This document shows, piece after piece, positions 12,165 through 23,287 of a stretch of DNA of 64,000 nt. The notes under the pieces are model-generated. The model had not been told where the DNA came from. It did not search any database and was given only the letters and a program-made list of their open reading frames with translations. The position numbers and the translations under genes were made by a program. Origin of the DNA: Tetrapyrgos nigripes (taxonomy: Eukaryota > Basidiomycota > Agaricomycetes > Agaricales > Campanellaceae); contig JAACJM010000011.1 of the NCBI GenBank assembly GCA_013368315.1, forward strand, positions 682,001-746,000, in the 5' to 3' direction. How positions within the stretch are numbered: the first letter of the stretch is position 1; every line of letters starts with the position of its first letter.

Positions 12165-12828
12165 CTTGAACAAACTCCCATACACCCACCTCACAAAATC
12201 CTTCCATCGTATTGGACTTTCCTATTATCCTATCCCTCCCCTACGGTGCCCCAAAGCCCATCAACTCTACCCTGTGTGAGGAGCCTCACAGGTTGGCAGG
12301 CGTGAACTACTCAAGGAGCAGTTACATGAGGTCATCCCCCGTCTACACAGTCTTGAGACGTAATACCAGACTCGCTAAACCCGAGTAAGGTGGTCGACTG
12401 GTTCTGTAATTGAAATCCAAAAACCCTTTTTCACTCTGTCTACCCCACACCCTCGAATTCGTATCGAACCCCCTGAAACCCCTCGTGACTACGAACGGAT
12501 TCCATTTCCCCTCCCCCGTTACCTCTTGTACTCCGAATACGCGGTCTCTCACGGAAGAAAACTACGAACGGATCCTTGGAGTCTCGACCGACACTTCGTT
12601 TGCACAAGACGTTGGGTGTGGAAACTTATCTCAGGTGACGTAGTCCTCTCAACGTTCTCGTACATAACAGTAAAAGAGGACTTCGATACAGGAGAAACTG
12701 TGGTTCAGATTCAAGGACCTTTATTCCTCAAAGAACACGTCGACTACTCTCCATTAGCACCTTCCCCCGAATACGGCCTAGCATCTTCCTATATCCTGGG
12801 ACCCAATTACCTTTCATAAAATCAGTGT
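12165..12828 (+). other. 5' leader of the Ty3/gypsy element
   Basis: Lies between the 5' LTR and the first gag ATG. No tRNA-type primer binding site was recognised right after the LTR. A frame without an ATG is open at 12526-12816 in the same phase as gag and ends in TAA at 12817-12819, nine bases before the gag ATG. It may be an N-terminal gag extension broken by a C-to-T change, or chance. Confidence 0.4.
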
Positions 12829-14339
12829 ATGACTGAGCGACGGTCCGCATCTGCAGATCCAAAACTCCGTTGTGCCAACCGACCACACGTATTCCACCCC
12901 GCATCGAACCAAGACGCCTGCTATATCCCTGAAAACGGTGACGACCCTTGGGTTCCGTGTAAAACACAACCTTGCCTGAACAGATACAACACTCAGCGAC
13001 TTACCAACGTAGAACTCCCGAATTGGTTACACGTTATAACCCAGCTCCAAGAACTCGCGATTCAAAAGGCACATCGAAAACCGAGAACCAGATCAGGCCA
13101 AGGAACTTCTACACCTACCAACCAACCTTCCGAACCCAACCCAGTACCAGAAACACCTTCCAATAACCCACCAGAACCAAACGACCCCACTTCCCCACCT
13201 TCTTCGCCCATCATTCCATCCGCCGAAGGACCATCCGTAGCCCCCCGTCGTCCCCCTACACCTCCTTCTCCAGACCCATCAGACCCAAACGACTCAGTCA
13301 TGGCTGATACACCTCCTATTGGGTCGAACGGAACTTCTGAACGAGGGAGAAAACCGGATCCCTTCAACGGAGAATGTAGCGAGGCAAAACGATGGTTGGC
13401 CCAGTTTAATAACTATCTACGCATGAATAAAGGAAAATACCCGACTGAGGAAAGCCAGGTTTCATTGTTCCTGTCGTTCTTCACAGGAGAAAAAGGAGGA
13501 GATTGGGCAACGCAGAGATTGACGGAACGAGATGCAGATGAGGAAAACGAGGAGTTGGTGACTACACCAAACCAATGGAGATGGATAACTTTAAAACAGA
13601 TACGTGATAGATTCAAAAAGGACTTCAGACCTTTAGCCTCAGAAGATGTGGCCAGGACGAAGATCAAGTTTGCCAGAATGAAGGGGACGGATATCAGTAG
13701 CTACAACAGCATCTTCGACACATACGGAGAAGAGTCCGAATTCGGAGAAGCAGCATTGTTGGAATTCTATCAGGACGGGTTACCACCCAAACTCCGAGAA
13801 GCAGCTGGAAGAACGTATCCGAAATGGGATGACTTCGACGAGTATAAGGAAAGGGCTGTAGAGCTCCATTTAGATGGTTAAAAGAACGAGAAAGACAGGG
13901 ACGCTGGAAGACTACTTCAACGTCGAAGAGTAGCTCGGGTCCGTCTCAAGGGAGAACGGTAGCAAGCGTCAATGCGCTCATGGGATCAGGTGCTAACTCG
14001 TCTTTTAACCTACCACCTAAACTGACACCGGATGAAAGGGACCGACTTCGAAAAGCAGGAGCATGCTTCGCATGTAGACAAACTGGACACATGAGCAACG
14101 AATGTCCAACATTCCCAAAAACGTCGTCTCAGAACACGTCTCGGACCTTCCCTTCTCGTACTATTCGAACAGCCGAAACCGCATCCCCTCCACCGGTAAC
14201 AGTAGCACAAGCGTCTTCATCTCGAAACACGATCAAAGAAATCTCCGACATGGTAAATAGGGTTAAAGGATTAGAAGGAGAGGAAAAGGAACAAGCAACT
14301 GTCTATTTAAAGGACATTATGTCTAAATTGGATTTTTAA
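12829..14339 (+). pseudogene. gag: gag with one frameshift
   Basis: Encodes a Pro-rich N-terminal part, a retrotransposon gag core (KPDPFNGECSEAKRWLAQF, then NYLRMNKGKYP and DRFKKDFRPL) and a CX2CX4HX4C zinc knuckle, CFACRQTGHMSNEC. The frame breaks at about 13880: codons in frame 1 stop at TAA 13879-13881 while the rest of gag up to the knuckle continues in the -1 frame, as if one base were missing. Gag ends at TAA 14337-14339. Confidence 0.8.
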
Positions 14340-17300
14340 AGCACTCCTCTGCTACGTCGTCAGTAGGAGTAGAACAGTACACCGGACAGTTAAAGAACAA
14401 TCGATATAGTGTGTTATACCCCTCTTGTGAGCGAACCTTTCCTTCAGAAATAAGAATGTCAGCAATCACTCGCAATAAACAGATAACATCAATCACACTC
14501 AAAACTGAACTAATCGGCAAAATCACTGGCAGAAAAATCGACGCAAACGCTCTGATAGATAGCGGTGCAGAAGGCATAATCATTAACAGTCAATTCGCAC
14601 AAAGAAATCAACTTACCCTCCTTCCTATCAAAAACCCGTTCCCAGTTCGAAATGTTGACGGCTCTGAAAACACCATGGGATGGGTACGGGAATACACTAT
14701 CCAAAATCTTCGTATCTATTCTCGAGACAACGAGGCGTACCACGAAGAACAGGCCGAATTCTATGTAACGGACATTGGGGATCACGATATAATCCTCGGT
14801 ACCGACTGGTTGGAAGAACATAATCCAGACATAGACTGGTCAGAATCACGGGTAGACATGACCAGATGCCCAGAAACATGTATCACAGCAAAACCTCCCG
14901 TTCTCCACTTGAAAACTAAAACCTCGAAACCCACAGTCATCAATCCAAGAACCCATCACAAAGAGTACCAAGTCAGGTGGATAGAACCAGTTGGACGATT
15001 CAAACCAATTGCCCAATCGAAAATTGCAGGGCGACGTCGTCGAATTCCTATTCGATCCTTCCACTGAAATTCAGAAGAAACGGCAATCTTTACCGAAGAC
15101 GACTACGGGAGAGATACGATCCCAGAACGGTGGGAACAGGACGTAATGGAAGAATTGTTAGGGAAAGAGGAAAGATTCGATGAAGAAGCATCAGGGACAC
15201 CGGATCTGAACATCCGTGCGGGTTTTACGAAAGTACAAGAACTCGCAGAGGCGGCTCAGAACGTTCAGGTCGATATACCTCTTAAAGATAAGATTCCTTC
15301 GCAGTATCATCAGTTCCTACGAGTCTTTGACAAACAAACCTCAGAACGATTACCAAAACGTGGCGAATGGGATCACGCTATCGAGTTGAAATCGGACTTT
15401 GAACCACGCCCTTGCAAAACATATCCGTTGTCCCCAAATGAACAAAAGGAACTCGATGAATTCATCAAGGAAAACTTGGAGAAAGGGTACATAAGACCGT
15501 CGAAGTCTCCTATGGCAAGTCCCTTCTTCTTTGTAAAAAAGAAAGACGAAAAACTACGACCAGTACAGGATTACCGTGCCCTAAATAAAGGGACCGTCAA
15601 GAACGAATACCCTTTACCGCTTATATCGGAACTCGTAGACAAACTCAAAGGGGCACGAATATTTTCCAAAATCGACCTTAGATGGGGATATAACAATGTA
15701 CGTATCAAGAAGGGAGATGAATGGAAAGCGGCATTCAAAACCAACCGCGGTCTCTTCGAGCCAACGGTGATGTTTTTCGGTCTTATGAACTCTCCAGCCA
15801 CATTCCAAGCGATGATGAACACCCTATTCAAGGACCTGATCGACTCTGGAAAAGTCGTAATCTATATGGACGATATTCTCATATTCACGGAATCACTAGA
15901 AGAACATCGATACATGGTAAAACAAGTACTGGCACGACTCCATGATAACGACTTATACGCTAAACCGGAAAAATGCACCTTCGAAACCGACTCAGTAGAA
16001 TTCCTCGGCCTCATCGTGTCACATAACACATTGGCGATGGATCCAGTCAAGGTCGAAGGTGTAACTAAATGGCCAGTCCCACGGAACGTCAAAGACGTAC
16101 AGTCATTCCTCGGCTTCGGAAACTTTTATCGTCGTTTCATACGAGACTTCTCAAAAATCGCACGACCACTGTTCGATCTCACGAAAAAGGAACATCCATG
16201 GGAATGGTCCGAGAAAGCTCAAAGGGCCTTCCAGGCACTCTTCACGACTTCACCAGTTCTTCTCATGCCCGAATTCTAAACCGTACCGAGTAGAAGTTGA
16301 CGCGTCAGATTACGCCACAGGAGGTATCCTGCAACAACAAGGATCAGATGGCAAATGGCACCCAGTAGCCTACCTGTCAAAGGCGTTATCTGAAACCGAA
16401 CGGAATTACGACATCCATGACAAAGAACTGCTAGCGATCATACGTGGACTTGAAGCGTGGCGGCACTACCTAGAAGGAGGGCCACACACCATCGAAATCT
16501 TGACCGATCACGACAACCTTAGATACTTCACCACGGCTCAAAAACTCAGCCGACGGCAAGCAAGGATGGCCTTGTTCCTGACCAGATTCGACTTTACGCT
16601 CACCCATAAACCTGGAAATCTGAATCGAAGTGACCCACTTTCTTGGAGATCGGACCATAAAGAGGGGGTCGAAAACGACAACAAGGACAGGGTCTTGCTT
16701 GACCCTAGATTCTTCAGAATTCGAGCGACACGACCAGGAACGGTAACCGCAATAGGAGATGCGGAGTTGAAAAGGCGGATTAAGGAATGTCCGGATAAGG
16801 ATGCTGAAGTCGTGAGTGCGTTACAAACTATCTTTGACAACAGACCCCGCGCCTTGGCAAAGAATTTACAGGAGTGGAACTACAAAGACGGAATCATCTT
16901 GTTCCAAGGGAAGATCTACGTCCCAAACGATCAACAACTCAGACGGGACATCGTTAAAATGCATCACGACAGCCTTACTGCCGGTCACCTGGGACGATTC
17001 AAAACATACGAACTCGTCAGTAGAGAATTCTGGTGGCCCGGTATGTCAGTATTCGTTCGCAGCTACGTTGAAGGATGCGCTACCTGCCAGTTAACCAAGG
17101 CAAACAACCACCCTGCGCACGTACCCTTAATCCCGAACGAAATACCGGAACGGCCCTTTGGTACCATTACAACTGACTTCATCACAGACCTGCCAGAATG
17201 TGACGGCTTCAATGCAATTCACGTCACGGTCGACTGCTCAACAAAAACAGTTGTCATTTCCCCATGTAGAAAAGATATTGATAGTAACGGAACAATCGAC

Positions 17301-18434
17301 CTATTGTTCGACAACACTTGGCGGCAGTATGGCTTATGGGATAAAATGATATCTGACCGCGGACCTCAATTCGCAAGCCAAGTGATGAAAGGCATTTATG
17401 CTAAGTTAGGTATCACTTCGGCACTCAGTACAGCTTATCATCCGCAGACAGACAGCGAAACAGAGAGGTTCAATCAAGAATTGGAACAATACCTTCAAAC
17501 CTTCTGTAACTATCGTCAAGACGATTGGGTCAAATACCTACCGTATGCCGAATTCTGTCATAACACCCGGGTCCACTCAGCGACTGGGAAATCGCCGTTT
17601 GAATTACTCCATGGATTTCTGCCCCGACTATTCCCTTCTATCAATCCAACTTCACACGTACCAAAAGTCGAAGAACGCCTCCAGAACTTGGATGCAGTTC
17701 GAGAAGAACTAAAAGCAAGTCTGGCGACGGCGGCTGAGCTGATGAAAGAGCAAAACAAGGATTACAAGAACGAAGGAGTGAAGTTTAAGGTTGGGGATAA
17801 AGTGCTGCTGGACGGAAAGAATCTGAAAACGACGAGACCGAAAGCTAAGTTGGCAAATCGTCGTCACAGACCATTCGAAATCACTGACGTTATCAGTGAA
17901 GTCAATTATCGACTCAAATTACCGAATGGCTGGCGCATTCACCCAGTGTTCCACACTTCACTCCTATCGCCGTACAAAGAGACCGAAGCCCACGGAGTGA
18001 ACTACCCGGGAGAACCTGCTAAACTACTACCTGAAGACAACGAATACGATGTGGAAGCAATTCTAGATTCAAAACCAACGAGAAACCAACGGGGAGTACA
18101 ATACCTTGTCAAATGGTTGGATTATGCTGACTCGGAGAATTCATGGGAGCCAGCGTCAGGATTGACGAAGGTGAAGGAGATGATTGAGACCTTCCATCAA
18201 CAACATCCAGATGCATATCGACCCAAGAACCTGATACGCCCGGGAACAACGGTCCGTTCACTGGGAATCGCCATGGAAGACATATGGCGAAGTACCCGTG
18301 TCCTTCAAGCGAAAGCACAACTCCGAGGAGAAACACTGTTACGAACCGTGGGTATCCTATGCCCGCCTTCACACCCCACTCGGCAATCGAACTCAGACTT
18401 CTGTCATCACTCATCGATCACATTCCCTCGTTAA
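14327..18434 (+). pseudogene. pol: pol: protease, RT, RNase H, integrase, chromodomain
   Basis: The pol frame opens 12 bases inside the end of gag, in the -1 frame across a T5 run (14333-14337), a possible frameshift site. Order seen: aspartic protease ALIDSGAEGI; a TGA at 15065-15067; RT with [10 protein letters not shown]; a -1-type shift near 16275; RNase H VEVDASDYATGG; integrase with a HHCC part (GHLGRF, GCATCQ), catalytic TTDFITDLP, SDRGPQF and TERFNQELEQ; and a chromodomain (YLVKWLDYADSENSWEP). All catalytic motifs look intact, so only the stop and the shift break it. The chromodomain places it among chromoviruses, whose integrase is steered to marked chromatin. Confidence 0.9.
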
Positions 18435-18510
18435 CGGCGTTTACTGTCAAAACCATCTTCGGGGTAACTTGACCGTCCATTCAAAAATTCCCTTCATACA
18501 GACAAACGAG

Positions 18511-18518
18511 TATAAAAG
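18511..18518 (+). promoter_or_regulatory. TATA-like box ahead of the third ORF
   Basis: TATAAAAG, 89 bases upstream of the ATG at 18607 and 77 bases after the integrase stop. It suggests that ORF3 has its own internal promoter (inference). Confidence 0.45.
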
Positions 18519-18606
18519 ACCCATCTCCACAACGAAGAAGGACAGAACTCAACCACATCCTACCAGTTTCACCTTGCTACCCTCACACTACACCTCCATC
18601 ACAGCC

Positions 18607-19122
18607 ATGTCAACCACTTCCTCCATCAACACCACCGCGAACGACACGCTCCCAACCAATAGGGGACGCTGCACCTACGGAACCCGCTCTGGACGTCGAT
18701 GCCGAATGGCAAAACAACACACAGGACCTCATAACGGGTGTCAACGGTGCACATGGGGAGGAGAGGATGGACCAGGACGGTGCAGATTGGGCAGAGGACA
18801 TAAAGCCCGTTGTGTAGTACAATGGACGTCGCTACGTGCAGAACATAGAGGAAATCTAGGATGGGGAGACGCCAGCATATGGGGGGCAGACAACGTTGTA
18901 CAATGGAATATGGACGACAATGGAGGAGGATGGGGGACGGCTACCAACACAACGGAGTGGGGGAACTTAGATTGGAACGATCCTAGGTGGGAGATTGGAA
19001 ACTACACCATAGATTGGGACAAATATTGGCCGAGTCAGGGGGATGTAGACAGACGACTCCGCAAACAATGGGCGGAGCATTGGAGGACTAGCCTGCCGAG
19101 CTCCGGTGAAAGCTTGTCCTAA
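18607..19122 (+). CDS. Third ORF of the Ty3/gypsy element: Cys/His tandem motif plus Trp-rich tail
   Basis: 171 residues, start MSTTSSINTTAND. Residues 20-70 hold two copies of a C-x10-C-x5-H-x3/6-C pattern (CTYGTRSGRRCRMAKQH..C and CTWGGEDGPGRCRLGRGH..C), plausible zinc ligands. Residues 75-165 are Trp/Asp/Asn-rich (WGNLDWNDPRW), ending in RRLRKQWAEHW. The stop at 19120-19122 abuts the polypurine tract and the 3' LTR. It overlaps no pol frame after 18434. A related element at 48985-50433 keeps a decayed version in the same place, which argues for a real gene. I do not recognise the family; candidate roles are an RNA/DNA-binding or host-interaction protein. Confidence 0.6.
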   Translation: MSTTSSINTTANDTLPTNRGRCTYGTRSGRRCRMAKQHTGPHNGCQRCTWGGEDGPGRCRLGRGHKARCVVQWTSLRAEHRGNLGWGDASIWGADNVVQWNMDDNGGGWGTATNTTEWGNLDWNDPRWEIGNYTIDWDKYWPSQGDVDRRLRKQWAEHWRTSLPSSGESLS

Positions 19123-19133
19123 AGAGGGGGTAA

Positions 19134-19649
19134 TGTCATGAATCGCTCCCCACCTATTCATTTTCTTTCTATTCTTTCCCCTTAACTATCCACTTCCCAC
19201 TCTAACCCCATAAACATCAACCATTTCTCATCATCGTCTATAGTTACCATCTCTCTAGATCTATGACTCACATTCTTATCTCCTCCGATCCCTATCTCCA
19301 TGGACATTCTCACTGTCAATCACTCCGTATGATCCAGTACTACATCTATCCATATTTGACTTATTATTCTCTCGCCTTTGACATTTCCACATGATACCAT
19401 CTATTATTACTTACTCTTTCCCATCTGTTCATATTTTACTTATATACCTGTGATCCTTGTAACCTATTCCTTAGTTCGTTCACTTCGTCTCCGCTCCATA
19501 CTTTTACTACGCAGTGTAGAGCCTAGTCAGCTTACTTTCTCTCTATCTCTTTATCTCTCTATCTCTCTTGATCAATCTATTCTCTTGTAAACCGGCTTTC
19601 TCGTATTGTGTGACTTGGGTGGTTATCGAGTGTATCGACAACCTTGACA
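19134..19649 (+). repeat. 3' LTR of the Ty3/gypsy element
   Basis: 516 bases, directly after the purine tract AAAGAGGGGG (19121-19130) and TAA. Followed by the target duplication GCTGT at 19650-19654. Confidence 0.95.
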
Positions 19650-19920
19650 GCTGTATTGATTAAAAAAGATGCTTGAGGTAGAAGGGAGAGGCTTACTGTG
19701 CGGGTCGTGATCCCTGTGGAAATAAAAAGAGAATTTGTCAATGATTATGACCACAAACTCATCACTCCAGCTTGGCGTTGCGCTAAGCAATAGAGTTCCC
19801 GTGACCGAGTACTCCCAGCAAGCTGCATACCTCACTGGAGGAGAAGAAGCAAAAATGCTCACCTAGGCATCGGTGTCTGACATTTGGTCGACTGTAAAGC
19901 TTAAAAACGGAGCGTGACAT

Positions 19921-20261
19921 TGAATAAACCGGCAGCACATGGAGGTCACGTGTTCAGACGCGTACGTGGCAGAGAGACGCGTCAGAGGAGGACTACTAGG
20001 TAATAGATCTTTACATGCATCAGGCGTGGTGGACAGGGAATGGACAACTGGTGAAAGCGAATTTGTGGATTTGAGTAAGTAAGATCCGTCAACTTCAAGT
20101 ACCCGTCCAACCGTACGCCTTTTCCACTAAGGAACAGGTCACATGACCTGTGTCACAACCGTGACTGTACAGTACGCGTCTTTTTTGCTTAAGTCTCGCG
20201 TCCGTGCTCAGTACACTCAGTCGTCTCGTTATACTCCCAAATCACTGCTCTCAGCACTATC
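19921..20261. promoter_or_regulatory. Divergent promoter between the TET/JBP-like gene and the accessory gene
   Basis: 341 bases separate the two opposite start codons. The stretch carries three ACGCGT hexamers (19958, 19977, 20174; the MluI cell-cycle box bound by MBF in yeasts), a CACGTG box (19947-19952) and a dyad AGGTCAcaTGACCT (20136-20149). No clear TATA box. Shared regulation is an inference. Confidence 0.5.
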
Positions 20262-23200
20262 ATGACAAAGCGGAAATCTGGCCCAAAGAAGAAGACCGGT
20301 CGAACCCCTTGGCACACGCGTGGACTACCTGGAAAAACTGAGTGGCTGGAGAGTAAGGTCGAGGAGTTTCTTGCTGCTCAGAAGAGGAAGGGAGATGCTA
20401 TGTCCATCTTCTACAATGGTTTGACCTTTGAGTTCTTGGAAAAGTTCAGTGATGCACTAGGTATGTAATGCGGTTTATCTTGGTTATATCCGTCTCAACC
20501 AAAATGTCTCACTTATTTAACTAGACCAAGGTGACGATGAGGACAAAGACCACAATGCCAACGCCGATACGGGGAACCATACCCTAGGAGATGGTCGAAA
20601 TCCCATCCCCGATAGCCCAAGTTCTACTCAACAAATCACTGACTTGGGTAGTGGTACGATCATTTCTACTGCCTCGGTGACTCCTCCCAACGACTCCAGT
20701 CACAACGATGTACCTACCCCCGCCAGCGATTCCACTTCCACGGCCTCACCAGCTCCTCTTGGCACATCTTCTCGTGATGAGGAATTTACGGGGCATTTAA
20801 CCGGTGAACCCTCTGGGGCAATTCCATCTACTCTGCCGCCGTCTTCGGGTCTGGATCCATCTACCAGTGAACCCTCTGGGGCAATTCCATCTGCTCTGCC
20901 GCCTTCTTCGGGCCTGGATCCATCTCCTCAGCCGGATTCTTCTGGGTCTGCGACTACCGGTAGTGCGGACAGTGCACCCGCTTCGCTTTTGAGCCAATTT
21001 AGCTTGGATGGTATAAATAAGGCGAATTTCGTTCAGCTCATTAACGAGCGGCTGAAGGGGGTTTCTGACGAGGAGTTTGAAGAGAAGAGGGCGGCAATCT
21101 GGGGATTGCGCAAGGTATGTCCAATTACAATGTATTTACGCAGAGATAGTGCTAACCCGTGCTGTAGCGAATCTCAGAATGGCTTCGCGAAAACAAGAGA
21201 GCGGTGAACAAAGCTAGCAACATGCCTTTATTGAAGCAGGTCTTTGAAAAGAAAGCTGACAAAGACCGGAAGCCCCAGAGGAAACCATTGGGCCAGATGT
21301 TCCAATCACTCTACTACGAATCCTATGTCAAGAAGGAGGCTGAGGAAGAAGTGGAACGGGCAGAGAAGGCGTATGACGCATGGGTGAAAGGAGGACGTCA
21401 AGGGAAGGAGCAATCAAAGCCAGCTGCTGTCAACATCCGCCGTGCAGTTTCCCAGAGGATTTTCGATCAGCAGCCGCCAGAGTTTCAGGAGGAGGTGAGA
21501 AAGGCAGCAGAGGAGTTGTATGAAGAGGAATTAGCCGCTTGGGAGTCGAAGCCGACCATTGATGTTGAGAAGAAGGAGAAAACGGCCCAAGAGTTTCAGA
21601 GGTATGTGCTATTCCAATTTTGCAATACCTAGGGGTACTCAAGCAAAAAATAGTGCATTGCAACGTTGGGGGCCTGAAGTGGCCAAGTTTGGGCGAGCAG
21701 TTGCAGAAGACACCGGTATGCTCTTTATCTGCACCTTGGTGGGTCCCAATGGTCAGAAAGGCGGGCAGATTGATACGCTATGGTACGCAATTGTTTTTCA
21801 GGTATCTATAGTTCCACTAATATTCTTCAACCTAGGAATCACCAAGGAAGAACGCCAAACGGTTTGCTTTGGCCCCAAGCCGATCCACAGGGCTGCGAGG
21901 CGGCGAAGCAATCCCTGACCAAATTTGGGAGAAAGGTTTACAGTGCGTTGATTACTATATATATATATGATAGCTTGCTAACGTCATAATACTCTTTTCG
22001 TTGTATTCAGATGCAGAAGCCCGAGCAGCAAGAGCCATTGGTCTGGCCCCGCCAACAGCAGATTCCGGTGATGGTAGTAGAGCTCCCTCCACAGCTCCTG
22101 CTGATACCACTTCAACGACAAACCCCAATTCAAGTAGTCAAGCTCGCCCGCGACCTGGCCCAGGTCGTGACTCTGTGGGGACGAACGTCCGGAAAAACGG
22201 CAACCGCCCCAAGCCTAGACCTAAGCCAAAACAGACAAAGGACATCAACACTACCACTGCTCCCGGTTCCTGGGTTAGTCAAACCGAAAAAGCCACCACT
22301 ACCGCTGCTACTGCCCAAATGGGTCAAACTGACGCTACCACTACTCCTGCGCAGACTGGTGAAAACGAAACACCCCCCTCAGCCTCCGGTGATACAACAG
22401 GTCCAGCCCATAACCTCCCCTCCCATCTCTCTTCTGATGCTCACGCCACTCTATCTCACACCGGCGTTACTCCTTCCAGAGAACCTTCACCTTCGGACCC
22501 GGATATTGAAATGGAGGACTCACATCAAAGCAGTGCACATGGTTCGGGGAAAGATGCTGAGATGTTGAGTGATGATGGACCCACAGTCTGGCGTCATCCA
22601 GATAGGGAACGATTTTGGCCACAAATGCGTTCATTCATAGAGGAGTGGGGAGAGGTCCTCCAAGACATTGGAACTGATCAGCCCTGGAAAGAGACCTTCA
22701 AGAGTCTTCTGGAGGTTTTCATTGAGTATGAAGGGGAGTTCCAGTACGCTGAGGAGAATGGGTCCCTAGAGTCGAAGAAGGAGTTCAAGATCTTGAAGAA
22801 GTGGAGGAAGGGTGGTCAGGAGGCACTCGTTAACTTCACCGAGGAACTGTCCCTTGCACCCACCATGATGGCTGACTTCCGGGAGTGGTGGCAGGATATT
22901 CTGCCGATCCGAGAAACGGACGAGGAGGACTGGGCACCGCTAAACTCCACTTCGGGTAAATGTGGTGCCTGGAAGTTTATTTGCGTCTTGGTCTGGCTTC
23001 TCTTTTTTTTACTGGGAGAGGACTCAGAGGCTGACCTCAGTGATGAACAGATGACCCTCATCGCAACTTGGATGGTTATTTGCGATGAGGTGAAGGAAAG
23101 TTTGGTCAAGGTGATTCAATGGGGAGTCCATGTGCCGAGACGGAAAAGGAAATCCCCTGACGACGGTGAGGAGGAGCCAGTTACAAGACTGACTAGGCGA

Positions 23201-23287
23201 CGGGCTGTGGAGATAAAGGAGGCTGCCGATGCCAAGAAGGCGGAGAAGACTCAGTCCAAGTCCAAGTCCCGCAAACGTCGCAGGTGA
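20262..23287 (+). CDS. Accessory protein of the putative composite element, 911 residues
   Basis: Six exons keep phase without a stop: 20262-20460, 20525-21114, 21168-21601, 21654-21782, 21836-21942 and 22011-23287; all introns are GT-AG, 52-68 bases. Start MTKRKSGPKKKTGRTPWHTR; basic N-terminus, then a Ser/Thr/Pro-rich region with a 21-residue duplication, a charged helical region (SQRIFDQQPPEFQEEVRKAA), a globular part (LQRWGPEVAKFGRAVAEDTG, MLFICTLVGPNG), a second low-complexity linker, and a Trp-rich C-terminal domain (WRHPDRERFWPQ, NSTSGKCGAWKF) with a basic tail (SKSRKRRR). The pieces belong to protein families widespread in Agaricomycetes with no known function. It is head to head with the TET/JBP-like gene. 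The C-terminal domain recurs at 1-1591 and 24245-25137. Confidence 0.7.
20803..20928 (+). repeat. Two tandem 63-bp coding units
   Basis: Each unit encodes (G/S)EPSGAIPS(T/A)LPPSSGL plus DPS; the copies differ at a handful of bases. In-frame, inside exon 2 of the accessory gene. Confidence 0.85.

Larger units (their letters stand above)
11649..19649 (+). mobile_element. Full-length Ty3/gypsy chromovirus-type LTR retrotransposon
   Basis: An 8001-base element with two 516-base LTRs, gag, pol with protease-RT-RNase H-integrase-chromodomain order, an extra ORF before the 3' LTR and a purine tract at 19121-19130. LTRs begin TGTCATGA and end TTGACA. The 5-base target duplication GCTGT is present at 11644-11648 and 19650-19654. 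The LTRs differ at one seen position (CCGTAC versus CCATAC), so the insertion is recent. gag and pol nevertheless contain a frameshift each and pol a TGA. It is inserted opposite to the TET/JBP-like gene. Confidence 0.95.
9867..19920 (-). pseudogene. TET/JBP-like 2-oxoglutarate/Fe(II) dioxygenase gene, split by an 8-kb retroelement and carrying a late TGA
   Basis: Six exons keep phase: 19920-19863, 19713-19697, 11640-10874, 10822-10606, 10545-10115 and 10056-9867. Ignoring the insertion they read in frame for 509 codons to a TGA at 10019-10017, and another 49 codons to TAG at 9869-9867. Residues 30-200 are Ser/Pro-rich and basic. The C-terminal core has the double-stranded beta-helix signature: Fe-binding HMD in VTYPHMDFLN (about residue 433), GGHLILWDLGLVIQF, the distal His in YIRHSN (about 486) and the 2-oxoglutarate Arg in HESR (about 497). 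This layout fits the TET/JBP family, which oxidises 5-methylcytosine or thymine. The TGA falls in a segment (TAGAIF then YVEDGF) usually continuous in relatives, so it probably truncates the fold. The retroelement lies in intron 2. Activity is doubtful. Confidence 0.7.

Noticed and set aside
12526..12819. 97-codon open frame before gag as a separate gene
   Set aside because: No ATG start and in phase with gag; more likely leader or a broken gag extension.
20797..20997. Arg-rich minus-strand open frame
   Set aside because: Antisense of the 63-bp coding duplication in the accessory gene.
22011..22568. 185-codon plus-strand open frame
   Set aside because: Overlaps the last exon of the accessory gene in another frame; only the other frame joins in phase with upstream exons.
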